From: Bradyrhizobium betae
Lineage (GTDB): Bacteria > Pseudomonadota > Alphaproteobacteria > Rhizobiales > Xanthobacteraceae
Length of the DNA: 64,000 bases
Direction of reading: 5' to 3'
NCBI RefSeq assembly: GCF_004123905.1
Contig: NZ_MZXW01000016.1
Location: forward strand, 992,001 to 1,056,000
A program made the translations under genes and the position numbers. The notes below the pieces were generated by a model, which was given only the letters and a program-made list of their open reading frames with translations, did not search any database and was not told the DNA's origin. Position 1 is the first letter of the stretch. Each line of letters begins with the position of its first letter. Positions 48,289 to 57,129 of this stretch are shown one piece after another.

Positions 48289-48432
48289 TCAGTCCCGGTC
48301 GTTCGCCTCTTCCTTAGTCACAGGGGGCGTGTGGCCAAGTTCAATTTTTTCAGCCAGTTGGGCACGCTCCTTGTCCGCCGGCTGGTCTTCTCCGCGTACG
48401 CGCATGATGCCGTGGTCTGATGTTTTGGTCAT
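48289..48432 (-). CDS. Small acidic/basic hydrophilic protein, 47 aa
   Basis: A very short gene with an excellent ribosome site (AGGAGG 6 nt before ATG 48432). The product starts MTKTSDHGIMRVRGEDQPAD, is wholly hydrophilic and probably disordered, ending PPVTKEEANDRD. Proteins of this type are common in Rhizobiales stress islands and have no known function. Confidence 0.6.
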   Translation of the reverse strand: MTKTSDHGIMRVRGEDQPADKERAQLAEKIELGHTPPVTKEEANDRD

Positions 48433-48548
48433 GGTGACCTCCTGCTGGACCAAGCCTAGCTTAGCCACAACGTTCCAAATAGGGGGATTGCCCCGACGCC
48501 GCGGGTGGGACGGTCGCATTTGGTTGCTTCCGCAATTGGCCGTCGCCG

Positions 48549-48857
48549 TTATGACGCTCTGAACCGTCGCCTCAGCCACTTCCACTTCAGCTCAATCCAT
48601 CGCAACATGGCGAGGAGAGGCTTTTGCAGGATCGGCATGTCCTGCGCGATGAGAAGAAGCCCAAGGGGGAGCATCCAGAGGCCGAAGAGGGGCAAGAAGC
48701 TGAAGACGCCCCCGAGAATTAATATCCCCGCGACAATGACACGGATCCAGAATTTGGATGGCCCTCGCAGCCAGCGAATGAAAGTCCCCACTTTCGTGGG
48801 CACTCGACGCTCGATCAATGCGAAGTATCTGTTCAGCCCCACTATGCCGGAAACCAT
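48549..48857 (-). CDS. Small integral membrane protein, 102 aa
   Basis: The N-terminal third is soluble and basic; two adjacent hydrophobic spans follow (IRVIVAGILILGGVFSFLPL and FGLWMLPLGLLLIAQDM), then a basic C-terminal helix (LRWIELKWKWLRRRFR). The layout resembles PGPGW-type small membrane proteins, though that exact motif is not present. Function unknown. Confidence 0.65.
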   Translation of the reverse strand: MVSGIVGLNRYFALIERRVPTKVGTFIRWLRGPSKFWIRVIVAGILILGGVFSFLPLFGLWMLPLGLLLIAQDMPILQKPLLAMLRWIELKWKWLRRRFRAS

Positions 48858-49466
48858 GCCAATTCCGATTCGCGCGAGTGTTAAAGCACCGCATCACAAA
48901 AATGCTGCTTGGGGAGCCAAACCGACTGGGGGCGGAGTGTTCCTTCGTCCTAGTTGCGCACAGAGGAAAAGTGCGGCGAGGTCGCTTGGACATGCAGAAC
49001 CCAGTGAGGTGCTTTCTCAACTCGGTGCCCTCGCTTGAGGCGGGGGGACGACACGTCACAGGCATCGAGAGATGCCCATCAAACAAAAGCCGCCGGGCGT
49101 TACACCGAACGGCTTTTCTTCGCGGCTCCCAGTCTCCTGGTTCTGCCGCCAGATTCAAACCGCCTTCTCACCCTTTGTTCCCTTCGAGAGTGCGGCTGTC
49201 AGCAGCATCGGCGGACGGCGCGTGTGCTTGACCCGCAAGGGGCCACTGCCAGCTCCCCTTGTGTTTGCAATGACGCGGGCTCTCCCTCACCACGGCCACT
49301 TGCGGAGTGAACAAGCAATAGCCATATGACAATTATCGAGTTTCGGCCGAACGACTTGGCCTTGCCGCTTGAAGCGCGCCTGACTGACGACCTCCCTCCA
49401 GATCTCGCTTAGCTTGCTGCGCGCTCGAGCGCGGCTCCGAACATCTATCCCAAAGGAAGATCACCC
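48858..49466. other. 609-bp stretch without a supported gene, upstream of cspA
   Basis: Only overlapping weak frames are seen. There is a terminator-like hairpin (AAAAGCCG at 49085-49092 with CGGCTTTT at 49110-49117, then CTTC). The last 130 bp may be a long untranslated leader for the cold-shock gene, which is common for csp genes, but no cold-box can be proven here. Confidence 0.4.
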
Positions 49467-49676
49467 ATGAATACGGGAACTGTGAAGTGGTTTAACGGCC
49501 AAAAAGGCTTCGGCTTCATTCAACCAGACCAAGGAAGCCAAGACGTCTTCGTTCATATCAGCGCGGTTGAACGCGCCGGCATGAGCGGTCTCGATGAAGG
49601 ACAAAAGGTGTCCTTCGACGTCGTTGCTGACCGCCGGACCGGCAAGTCCGCAGCAGAGAATCTGCGCGTCGCGTAA
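49467..49676 (+). CDS. Cold-shock protein, CspA family
   Basis: A 69-residue single-domain RNA chaperone that melts RNA secondary structure. It starts [20 protein letters not shown] (RNP1 KGFGFI) and has RNP2 DVFVHIS. The C-terminus keeps the [19 protein letters not shown] pattern of alphaproteobacterial Csp proteins. AAAGGAAG gives a ribosome site, and a terminator follows at 49738. The copy lies in the island, so it is probably an accessory paralogue. Confidence 0.95.
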   Translation: MNTGTVKWFNGQKGFGFIQPDQGSQDVFVHISAVERAGMSGLDEGQKVSFDVVADRRTGKSAAENLRVA

Positions 49677-49737
49677 GCGCGCATAGGATGCCATGCTGCT
49701 TTGACCACGGATGTACTGGCAGGGCCCCTGGCTTCGC

Positions 49738-49774
49738 AACCCGCGACCGGTTTAACGGCCGCGGGTTTGTTTTT
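49738..49774 (+). terminator. Rho-independent terminator of the cold-shock gene
   Basis: Stem AACCCGCG (49738-49745) with CGCGGGTT (49760-49767), followed by TGTTTTTA. It lies 61 bp downstream of the csp stop codon. Confidence 0.8.
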
Positions 49775-50340
49775 AGAACGCAAGGAAGATGGCGCTTCGC
49801 GCTATGCCGGTTTCCTTCCGCTCTCGTCGCCGTCGAAATCCAGCTTGAACGAAAAGTGGCAATTTCCGCCGGCGTCCCCATATAAAATGAATGACAAACT
49901 GGCAAAAATCGACAACGCGGCAACCGCACAAGACGAAGGCTGAACTCCGTCAGATGCTGACAGATGCGGTTCGTAATACCGGAGCGGACTTGCGACCAAA
50001 GCCCGTCGTAAGACGTGAGGGCAATGGGCAGCGGCTTGCGCCGATTAGGCTTGGATAGTCATCGTAGACCGATGGCTCTAATTTCGGCTGGCGCAGCCAA
50101 CTGTTTTTCCTGAATTGTGATTCCGAGCAACGGCTCGCGGTGAGCGGCAGCGTGGCGCCTGCGTTAGATAGTTCGCTGTGTCCAGCGGCCGTCTTCGATT
50201 GCGCCCCCACTGCATGTCTCCGAGTGCGCCGGCTTTCGCTCCGTAGCGAAGGCAACTCGTCACCGTTTGCTCGACGATGCGGCTCTTTGCCGAGCGAGGC
50301 CCTTTCCGCTCCTGATGAGCATCCTCGGAGAGTTGATTTC
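49775..50340. other. 566-bp stretch without a supported gene
   Basis: The best open frame (49802-49999, minus) has one hydrophobic run but no ribosome site or family resemblance, and the plus-strand alternatives overlap it. I see no RNA gene or clear regulatory palindrome here. Confidence 0.4.
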
Positions 50341-50565
50341 TCAGCCCAATAAGGTTCGGGCCCTTGTCACGGCGTCATAAATTTCGATCCGGAGCATCGG
50401 GTAGGTCGATTTAAGTGCGCGACCCGACGACTCGGCGGCTTCCGCGGTATCAAACCTTGACTTGAAGTGCCCGTCGACAACGATCGCAAATCCTTCCATC
50501 GGCAGTCTATCAGCGCGTGGTGCTCTCGGCTCGGGCTCTTCAGATGAGTGAACAGGCATTTTCAT
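50341..50565 (-). CDS. Small conserved-looking protein, 74 aa
   Basis: The frame reads MKMPVHSSEEPEPRAPRADR, then GFAIVVDGHFKSRFDTAEAA and ends PMLRIEIYDAVTRARTLLG. It is a small alpha-beta protein with a strand-helix-strand look. GGGAG lies 5 nt before ATG 50565, which supports this start over 50577. Similar VVDGHFK-containing small proteins recur in Bradyrhizobium; function unknown. Confidence 0.62.
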   Translation of the reverse strand: MKMPVHSSEEPEPRAPRADRLPMEGFAIVVDGHFKSRFDTAEAAESSGRALKSTYPMLRIEIYDAVTRARTLLG

Positions 50566-50916
50566 ATGAACTCCCATTGTGCAGCGAAAGCGTGGCAGGC
50601 GGCTCCTCAAAGACCGACCGCATGCCAGCAAAAGAACCTATCGCGGCATTAGGCGCTGGCAGCCAAGTTGTGTCTCGGAGCGCAGGCAGAGGCGGGACGA
50701 GCTTGCCCTCGCCACGTTCTGACAGGAACAACTCTCCCATCGTGGGATTGTCATATTGGTCTATGGCGCGATAGCTGACCCCTCAGCTTGCGCCATCCAC
50801 CCGGGATGGCTCATCGTCGGACGCGCGTCTTGCGATGAGCCGGTTCTCGGAAGGGTGCCTGAGTTGGTCTTTCAGGTTCATTCCGCGAGCGCTACGAAGA
50901 GGGCAAAGTCGCGGGC
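50566..50916. other. 351-bp stretch without a supported gene
   Basis: Open frames here are short, on both strands, and mutually overlapping, with no ribosome site or recognisable motif. No hairpin of note is seen. Confidence 0.35.
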
Positions 50917-51081
50917 CTATTCGGCGGGCTTCTCTTTGTGCCGAGACGGAGCGCCCCGATTTTCGTCAGTCTGCTCCGCGTCACCGGGCGTTTTTCCCGC
51001 CATATTTCCCGGATTGTAGTGGTACTTACCTTTCGGATTTTCACCGGGCTGCTTCTCATCCGGGTTTTTGTTGTTTGCCAT
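50917..51081 (-). CDS. Small hydrophilic Asn/Lys/Gly-rich protein, 54 aa
   Basis: The product starts MANNKNPDEKQPGENPKGKY and continues HYNPGNMAGKTPGDAEQTDE. It is entirely hydrophilic and looks disordered, a style typical of small stress-induced proteins. The ribosome site is modest. An alternative upstream start at 51153 would add a hydrophobic N-terminus (MSTLVLFNIVTL). Function unknown. Confidence 0.55.
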   Translation of the reverse strand: MANNKNPDEKQPGENPKGKYHYNPGNMAGKTPGDAEQTDENRGAPSRHKEKPAE

Positions 51082-51235
51082 CGATCCAGTCGCTTTCTCG
51101 GTAAGAGTAACAATGTTGAACAAGACCAACGTCGACATGTTCCATGCCATCATTTCTTGCCTTCAGCGCTGGGCTGGTCAGTCGGAGTATTCTTGAACCG
51201 GCGAGAGCGACAACGAGGCGCTCTAAGTTGCGTTT

Positions 51236-51261
51236 GGAACGAAGACTCGGCGACGACCGTT
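51236..51261 (+). promoter_or_regulatory. Candidate EcfG promoter upstream of the alpha/beta hydrolase
   Basis: GGAAC at 51236-51240, 17 bp, then CGTT ending at 51261: a full match to the EcfG consensus GGAAC-N16/17-CGTT. It lies 67 bp before the start at 51328, which suggests general stress control. Confidence 0.6.
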
Positions 51262-51327
51262 GAGGATGAGCCTGCAACATTTCTCAATTTGCCTGAGTCA
51301 TCGTGCATGCCACCTGAGGTACTGCAC

Positions 51328-52365
51328 ATGGCATCCCCGCGAACACGCTCCCTCTCGCTCCGGTCCGACTACACCACGGCCTTGCGGCGACATCCCGCGC
51401 TTATGGCATTTGCTGGGGCGGCTTCGCTTCTCGGCGCCATAGCGATCGTAAATGGGCTAGTCGCCAAGAAAGCGGAACGCGATAACCCGCCTCGTGGGCA
51501 GTTCCTGGAGATCGATGGCGTCCGACTGCACTACGTGGAACGTGGCAATGGGCGTCCGCTTGTGCTCCTGCACGGCAACGGCAGCATGATCCAGGATTTT
51601 GAATCAAGCGGCCTGATCGATCTCGCGGCCAACAGGTTTCGGGTGATCGTATTCGACCGCCCCGGATTTGGACACAGCTCGCGGCCACGAAACGTGATCT
51701 GGACCCCGGAAGCACAGGCAGACCTGTTCAGAAAGGCGCTTGATCGTCTGAGCGTTCAGCGGGCGATCGTGCTTGGACATTCATGGGGTGCGGCGGTCGC
51801 TCTTGCGTTGGCGACAAGACATTCGTCATTTGTCGAAGCCTTGGTGCTGGCGTCGGGATACTATTTTCCAACCGTTCGTGCTGACGCGGCGGCATCTTCG
51901 ATGTCAGCGATACCCGGCATCGGCGATGCCATCAGTCACACCATCTCGCCGATCGTCAGCCGCCTCTTGTGGCCTTCCATGTTGCGCAAGATGTTCGGTC
52001 CGCGGCCAGTCCCTGACAAGTTCGTCGGCTTCCCCAAGGAGTTGGCGTTGCGACCGTCACAGATGCGTGCCAGCGCGGCGGAGGCAACGTTGATGATCCC
52101 CGCCGCATTCGCCTCGTCCAAGACCTATGACCAACTTAGGATGCCCATCATCATCATCGCCGGCGATGAGGATCGCCTCATCGACATCAACAAACAATCG
52201 GTCAGACTTCACGGCGAAGTCACTCACAGCAAGCTGCACCGCGTCGCTGGGGCAGGGCACATGATACAACAGTCTGCCACGGCTCGGTTGCTGGCGGCCG
52301 TCGATGAAGCCGCTGCCGAGACCGAGATTGGCGGGAATGCGCCGCATCGGTTCGCGAGCGCCTAG
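51328..52365 (+). CDS. Alpha/beta hydrolase with N-terminal membrane anchor
   Basis: A 345-residue protein. One hydrophobic segment (LMAFAGAASLLGAIAIVNG, about residues 26-44) anchors an alpha/beta-hydrolase domain. The oxyanion region is LLHGNGSM, the nucleophile Ser is in VLGHSWGAA, the acid is Asp in IAGDEDRLI and the catalytic His is in GAGHMIQ. The substrate is unknown; it has the look of an epoxide-hydrolase/haloperoxidase-like lipid or ester hydrolase. GAGGT precedes ATG 51328. It has its own EcfG-like promoter. Confidence 0.82.
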   Translation: MASPRTRSLSLRSDYTTALRRHPALMAFAGAASLLGAIAIVNGLVAKKAERDNPPRGQFLEIDGVRLHYVERGNGRPLVLLHGNGSMIQDFESSGLIDLAANRFRVIVFDRPGFGHSSRPRNVIWTPEAQADLFRKALDRLSVQRAIVLGHSWGAAVALALATRHSSFVEALVLASGYYFPTVRADAAASSMSAIPGIGDAISHTISPIVSRLLWPSMLRKMFGPRPVPDKFVGFPKELALRPSQMRASAAEATLMIPAAFASSKTYDQLRMPIIIIAGDEDRLIDINKQSVRLHGEVTHSKLHRVAGAGHMIQQSATARLLAAVDEAAAETEIGGNAPHRFASA

Positions 52366-52390
52366 GAACGCTCCGGCGGGGCCACGTGTT
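52365..52390 (+). promoter_or_regulatory. Candidate EcfG promoter upstream of the AI-2E family gene
   Basis: GGAAC at 52365-52369 and GTT at 52388-52390 are 18 bp apart (GGAAC-N17-TGTT). The site begins at the last base of the hydrolase stop codon and lies 154 bp before the next start, so the leader would be long. Confidence 0.4.
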
Positions 52391-52543
52391 CTCCTTATTC
52401 TTCAGTTGGCGAAGAGGCCCGCCGCGGCCGAACCGTCCAGCCGGACCGACTGCTTATCCGGCTAGAGGCTCCTGCAGCCGCATCGCGCCCTTCCGACCGG
52501 TGCGAAGCTGACTCAGCGGGTTGGGGCAGGCCCCTGGATCGGG

Positions 52544-53716
52544 ATGGAGAAAAGCGTCGTGGTCTCGCTGTCAAAGTTGCCGCATGAGCCCCCCTGGTCC
52601 CCAGGGCAGAATGTCGGCGTACCGGAACCGGCTGCCTCGCCACCGCAGGCGGCCGACGATATCGAAATGCCGCTGCCGTCCAGCCCGCAGACATTCTTTC
52701 TCGGTAGCCTGCTAACACTGGCCGTGCTCGCAGCCATCCATGTGGCAAGCTCGATCATATTGCCCGTGGTGCTCGCCTTCGTGCTGCAACTCATTCTGCA
52801 CCCCGTCGTGCATCTGCTCGAGCGTATAGGTCTTCCGCGTGCCATAGGAGCACTCTTGGCGATCCTGGTGGTCGTCGGAGCGCTCGTGGGCTTCGTGGCA
52901 GCCTTGTCGCTACCGGCAGCGTCTTGGGCGGAGAAATTGCCGGAGGGCCTGCCTCGCCTCGAAACTCATCTGGTCGTTCTAAAGCGCCCGATCGAAGCGC
53001 TGCAGAAAGTCATCCAGCAGGCCGAGCACGTCGCTGACGCTCCCGAGAAAAAGGGAGCCACGGTTTCGGTCCGCAGCGATCTCGGCCTGACCGGCGCGCT
53101 CTTCGCTGGAACGCGGGCTGTCATCGACGGCCTGTTTACCACGGTTCTGGTGCTCTACTTTCTCCTGGTCGCAGGCGACGTTTTTCTGCGACGTATCGTC
53201 GAGGTCCTCCCAAGTTTTCGCGACAAGAGGCAGGCGGTGGACATCTCCCAGCAGATCGAAGCGGACATATCTGCCTATCTGCTCACAATCACTACCATGA
53301 ACGCTGCGGTGGGAGCTGCAACGGCGGTTGCGATGTATTTCTGCGGGCTTGGAGACCCCTTGTTGTGGGGAGCCGCGGCCTTCCTGCTCAACTACGTTCC
53401 AATTCTGGGCCCACTGTTAGGCACCGTCATCTTCCTCCTGGCCGGAATGTTGAGCTTCGACAGCTTGTGGTGGGCCTTGCTGCCGCCGGCCCTCTACTTC
53501 TGCATCCACCTCGCCGAAGGCGAAACCCTGACACCCATGTTGCTTGCCCGACGCTTCACGCTGAACCCGGTGCTGGTCATCCTGTCGCTGGTGTTCTGGT
53601 TCTGGATGTGGGGCGTGCCTGGCGCGATCCTGGCTGTTCCAATGCTGGCCATCCTCAAGATCGTCAGCGATCGCGTGCGTCCGCTAAGAGCTTTGGGGCA
53701 CGTCCTCGAAGGCTAG
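52544..53716 (+). CDS. AI-2E family transporter (PerM/YdiK-like)
   Basis: An integral membrane protein of 390 aa with about eight spans. The first pair (FLGSLLTLAVLAAIHVASSI and LPVVLAFVLQLILHPVV), a long soluble stretch of about 120 residues, and the C-terminal block (LLNYVPILGPLLGT, GETLTPMLLARRFTLNPV) are hallmarks of the AI-2E/PerM family. Members export small molecules or act in salt and pH tolerance. It lies downstream of the hydrolase on the same strand. Confidence 0.86.
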   Translation: MEKSVVVSLSKLPHEPPWSPGQNVGVPEPAASPPQAADDIEMPLPSSPQTFFLGSLLTLAVLAAIHVASSIILPVVLAFVLQLILHPVVHLLERIGLPRAIGALLAILVVVGALVGFVAALSLPAASWAEKLPEGLPRLETHLVVLKRPIEALQKVIQQAEHVADAPEKKGATVSVRSDLGLTGALFAGTRAVIDGLFTTVLVLYFLLVAGDVFLRRIVEVLPSFRDKRQAVDISQQIEADISAYLLTITTMNAAVGAATAVAMYFCGLGDPLLWGAAAFLLNYVPILGPLLGTVIFLLAGMLSFDSLWWALLPPALYFCIHLAEGETLTPMLLARRFTLNPVLVILSLVFWFWMWGVPGAILAVPMLAILKIVSDRVRPLRALGHVLEG

Positions 53717-53783
53717 TCCGGTGTCGCTTTTGGGAGAAGATTGAGGACCGCGCCATCGGAAGGCGGCCATTGCAGCATGCAGG

Positions 53784-54905
53784 TTACGCCAGCGGCATTG
53801 AGAAACTAAAGCGGGTCTCCGCGGGTGTCGATGCGACGGTCAATGCGCCCCCATGCGCCTTTGCGATCTGAGAGGCGATGTACAGCCCAAGTCCAAGCCC
53901 TTGCTTGCTCGCTCGGGCCTTGCCGCGGAAGAACGGTTCGAACAGCTTGTCCATCACCGTTTGCGGAATAGCCTCACCGGCATTGGCGACCCAGAGCTCG
54001 AACAATCCATTTCGCGTCTCGGCGTGAACGGCGATGGGCTTGTGGGCCGTGCCATGCGTCACGGCGTTGCCGAGCAGGTTGGAAAGGAGCTGGCCGATGC
54101 GGATGCGATCGCAGTTTACCGGCCCGTCGACAGCAAACTCGAATTCGATGACGCGACCGGGCGAAGCCAGCCTCAGTTCGTCGATCACCTGGGCAAGGAC
54201 GGGCTCCAGCGGTCCGTTCGCATCGTATTCCAGGGTAATGCCGCCGCCCAGACGACCGCGTGCAAAGTCGAGGACGTTGTCGATCATCGAGGCCATGCGC
54301 ATGACCGTCGTCTGCATCATGGCGACGATCTGCTGCTCCTTCTCATTCTGCACGGCACGGCCGAGAAGTCTCGCGCCGGCGCTGATGGAGGCGAGAGGAT
54401 TGCGAAGATCGTGACCAAGTACGGCGATGAACTGTTCCCGCAGTTCGGAGGTTTCGTGCTCGAGCAGCAGCACTTCTTGCGTCGCCCTTTCGGCAGCAAT
54501 GGCCAATTCTCGGCCGGCGAGGAGCTCCTGTTCGTAGCGCCGTCGGTCGGTCGCCTTGATCAACGCCAGACGGATCAGCAGCAGCTTTCCATCCGCATCG
54601 CGGCGCTCGTTCGCGTTGGCGATCATGTGGAGCGGCTCACCGGCAGCGGTCACCATGTCGATAGCGAATTCGTTGAAGAAGCCCTGCATCCGCAGCAGCG
54701 GCGCGATATGAGTTTCGTAGTAGATGCGGCCTGGCATGGTCAGGAAATCGGTGAAACGCTTGCCGACCATCTGGTCTGCCGGGTGCCCGCTCCACGCCAG
54801 CAAGGTCGCGTTGACATGCTCAATGCGGCCGTTCGGGTGCAGGGTGACGTACCCGCACGGGGCGTTGTTGACCATGTCCTCGAAGTCTGGACCGGAGACG
54901 CTCAC
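53784..54905 (-). CDS. PAS-domain sensor histidine kinase, coupled to an RsbQ-like hydrolase
   Basis: A soluble 373-residue kinase. An N-terminal PAS domain (MVNNAPCGYVTLHPNGRIEH ... about residues 11-120) is followed by a coiled helix, HisKA with the His in FIAVLGHDLRNPLA, and HATPase with NLLGNAVTHG, VANAGEAIP and KQGLGLGLYIASQIAKAHGG. It starts at GTG 54905, overlapping the hydrolase stop by 4 nt (GTGA). In Bacillus, RsbQ hydrolases signal to the PAS domain of RsbP, so this kinase is the likely receiver of the hydrolase signal. Confidence 0.86.
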   Translation of the reverse strand: MSVSGPDFEDMVNNAPCGYVTLHPNGRIEHVNATLLAWSGHPADQMVGKRFTDFLTMPGRIYYETHIAPLLRMQGFFNEFAIDMVTAAGEPLHMIANANERRDADGKLLLIRLALIKATDRRRYEQELLAGRELAIAAERATQEVLLLEHETSELREQFIAVLGHDLRNPLASISAGARLLGRAVQNEKEQQIVAMMQTTVMRMASMIDNVLDFARGRLGGGITLEYDANGPLEPVLAQVIDELRLASPGRVIEFEFAVDGPVNCDRIRIGQLLSNLLGNAVTHGTAHKPIAVHAETRNGLFELWVANAGEAIPQTVMDKLFEPFFRGKARASKQGLGLGLYIASQIAKAHGGALTVASTPAETRFSFSMPLA

Positions 54906-55696
54906 GAGACGAAGGCTCGAATCGCCGCGATGACCTCGTCGGGCGCACTGAGGTTCGGGCAATGCCCGGTCGCGTTCAGGACGATCATTCGACCGCCGGG
55001 GATACTACGGGCAACGAACTCGCCGACCTCCTGGGAGGCGATGATGTCTTCGCTGCATTGGAGGACGAGGGTCGGAACGGAGACCTCCGCGAGATCCTTA
55101 CGGTTGTCGGAGGTGAAAGTCACTCGGGCGAACGCTTTGGCAATATCGGGATCCGTGCGGCAGAAGCTATTCGTGAGCTCCTGACCGAGATCCGGCCGGT
55201 CGGAATTGCCCATGATCATAGGTGCCATCTGCGCCGACCAACCCATGTGGTTGGATTCGAGAAATTCGAGCAATTCATCGATCTGCTTGGCACTGAACCC
55301 GCCGACATATCCTTCGTCGTCGATGTAGCGGGCTGAAGGGCCGATGAGCACGAGCTTGCCGAACGTGCCTGGCGCTTGTCGCGCGGCCAGCACGCCGATC
55401 ATGCTGCTGACGGAATGTCCGACGAAGACGGAATCCTTCAAACCAAGTTCGGTGCCGATTTCGACCACGTCGTCGGCGTAACCCGACAAGGTCGAATACT
55501 TGGCCCTCTCGTAGGCCGACAGATCGGATCCGCCGGCGCCGACGTGGTCGAACACAACGGTCATGAAGTCCTTTTCGAACGCCGGAGCCACGAACCGCCA
55601 CATGTTCTGATCGCACCCGAAGCCGTGGGCGAAGACCATCGCCCTGTCGCCCGCGCCACGAACCTGGACGTTATTCCGTTCGATTACATTTGCCAT
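54902..55696 (-). CDS. RsbQ-like alpha/beta hydrolase (signal receptor type)
   Basis: A 264-residue alpha/beta hydrolase close to RsbQ and the plant D14/KAI2 receptors. The N-terminus NNVQVRGAGDRAMVFAHGFG and CDQNMWRFVAP are typical of that group. The nucleophile Ser is in VFVGHSVSSMIG, the Asp in QCSEDIIAS and the His in NATGHCPNLSAP. These proteins hold a hydrophobic ligand rather than act as general esterases. ATG 55696 has AAGGGG upstream. It is the first gene of a two-gene operon with the PAS kinase. Confidence 0.87.
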   Translation of the reverse strand: MANVIERNNVQVRGAGDRAMVFAHGFGCDQNMWRFVAPAFEKDFMTVVFDHVGAGGSDLSAYERAKYSTLSGYADDVVEIGTELGLKDSVFVGHSVSSMIGVLAARQAPGTFGKLVLIGPSARYIDDEGYVGGFSAKQIDELLEFLESNHMGWSAQMAPMIMGNSDRPDLGQELTNSFCRTDPDIAKAFARVTFTSDNRKDLAEVSVPTLVLQCSEDIIASQEVGEFVARSIPGGRMIVLNATGHCPNLSAPDEVIAAIRAFVS

Positions 55697-55903
55697 CCGA
55701 CCCCTTTGAATCATGCATCATTCTTGCAAGCTTTCCGCAGTTGCCGGGGCGCAATCCGGTTTGCGAGCCCTAGAGGGGAAACGGACCTGTTTGGACGTTC
55801 GAGTTCTCAGCGGGATACCCCGGTGCGCTCCCGGGATCAGAAAGGCCATGAGGAACGTGTCTTGCCTTGCAATGTTTGACTTTGCTGGCTGGAGACAGCC
55901 GGT

Positions 55904-56092
55904 TCACCGCTTGCGTCTGGCAAGGCTTCGCAAGGAAGATGCGATTTGCCGCCGCTGATTCCGGTCAGGTCCCGGCGGGAGCGTCCGAGCAAACCGGAGC
56001 ATCTGATGGCGCAATTGAACAAGTTGCGAGATGCTGTAGCCGATTTGTTTGTCTGTTCGCTTGCGCAGAAGTGACCGCATGACATCAACCAT
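55904..56092 (-). CDS. Small basic helical protein, 62 aa
   Basis: The product starts MVDVMRSLLRKRTDKQIGYS and contains RFARTLPPGPDRNQRRQIAS, ending LRSLARRKR. The LPPG(P/I)-x-R motif recalls the small proteins at 43120 and 47981, so all three may belong to one family. There is no clear ribosome site; an in-frame ATG at 56080 is an alternative start. Confidence 0.5.
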   Translation of the reverse strand: MVDVMRSLLRKRTDKQIGYSISQLVQLRHQMLRFARTLPPGPDRNQRRQIASSLRSLARRKR

Positions 56093-56255
56093 GGATAGGC
56101 GGCGTGCTGGCTCTCCTTCACTGAAGAGCTACGGAAGCCATAATGGAACCTGGCTTGATGCCCCCGCTGGTCAATATTGCTCAACTTGCAAGTAATTGTC
56201 CTGAACCCATCTAGGACAGCCGGGAGCGTACGCTTCGGTCACAGCGTTCAGGATC

Positions 56256-56627
56256 CTAGGTCAGCCTGTGAAATGCCGGCGGCAGTGTCTCTCGAACCAG
56301 TTCACTTAGATTCAAAGTCTCGCCACTTTCGGCGATGTCAGAGAACAGAACCTCGACGAAGGGATGTTGCCGGTTGAACGCGATACCTCGCTCGTATTTC
56401 GCGCGCACAATCCGTTGCAGTGCGGGCAGGTTCAGTCTTCCGAGCGCGTTGTATTGACCTCGGAAAAGACTTTGGCGTCCTCCGCGATGCTCGACAGATT
56501 CCGCCCAGATGTCCATCACTTTCCGACTCATGAACGCCTCGACCTGTTTGTTGCCGTCCCGCGCAATGAGCCGGAGCCCGTCCATGGTGTGCGGTCCGTC
56601 ATCGATCCGAAGTTGCGCAAGTGACAT
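56256..56627 (-). CDS. Hypothetical protein, 123 aa
   Basis: A soluble protein of mixed helix and strand: MSLAQLRIDDGPHTMDGLRL, then DGNKQVEAFMSRKVMDIWAE and a C-terminal helical region. A very strong ribosome site (AGGAGGATGCC) precedes ATG 56627, so it is certainly translated if transcribed. The first 50 residues have the style of DUF1488 proteins, but the match is loose. No function is assigned. Confidence 0.65.
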   Translation of the reverse strand: MSLAQLRIDDGPHTMDGLRLIARDGNKQVEAFMSRKVMDIWAESVEHRGGRQSLFRGQYNALGRLNLPALQRIVRAKYERGIAFNRQHPFVEVLFSDIAESGETLNLSELVRETLPPAFHRLT

Positions 56628-57129
56628 GGCATCCTCCTATTGTCGACCACTGTTCATATCTGCAGCTGGCGCCACTCTCCTGCCGGCTGGCACGATCAGA
56701 GACACAGTATAGGATATGGGTATGGGAGGGTCGAATAACGAGGGATGCAAAGCAGACTCAGTAAAGAGTCGTGTCGCTGCTGCCTTCTACAATAATCCCG
56801 TCAACCTCTCCATGGTGAGCTATATTGACCAGCGCGTCGCGCCGCCGGGCTTCTATGCTCCACCTTAAGATCGTGCCGCGCACAGGGCCAGCGCCTCCTC
56901 GTCTGAGATGACCGAAAACGCCCGCTGATGGGCGCACAGTGAGCCGCGCCGCTTGGAAAGTGGCTCTTCCCTAGAATTGCGAACAATCAAGGAGTAAAGT
57001 CTGCCCAACGGGTCCGCTCCCGCAAGTTCCAGCCGGCAAGAAGCGGCTGTTCGTCGCTTGGTCGAGAAAGTCGTTCGCTTGGGAATCGATCGAAGCGGGC
57101 AAGTCTCGTCGATCCAAGGGAGTCCACGC
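56628..57129. other. 502-bp stretch between divergent genes, no supported gene
   Basis: The region separates the divergent genes at 56627 and 57130 and probably holds both promoters. It contains a copy of the 17-mer island repeat at 56823-56839. Frames at 56801-57237 (minus) are shadows or lack ribosome sites. Confidence 0.4.

Noticed and set aside
49085..49117. Hairpin AAAAGCCG...CGGCTTTT
   Set aside because: It resembles a terminator, but no gene ends nearby and the loop is 17 nt; it is mentioned only in the intergenic description.
49802..49999. Minus-strand 65-residue frame after the cold-shock gene
   Set aside because: It has one hydrophobic run but no ribosome site, and the competing plus-strand frame is equally weak.
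55852..55876. EcfG-like GGAAC-N17-GTT on the plus strand
   Set aside because: No plus-strand gene follows within 1.2 kb, so it may be a chance match, although a small RNA cannot be excluded.
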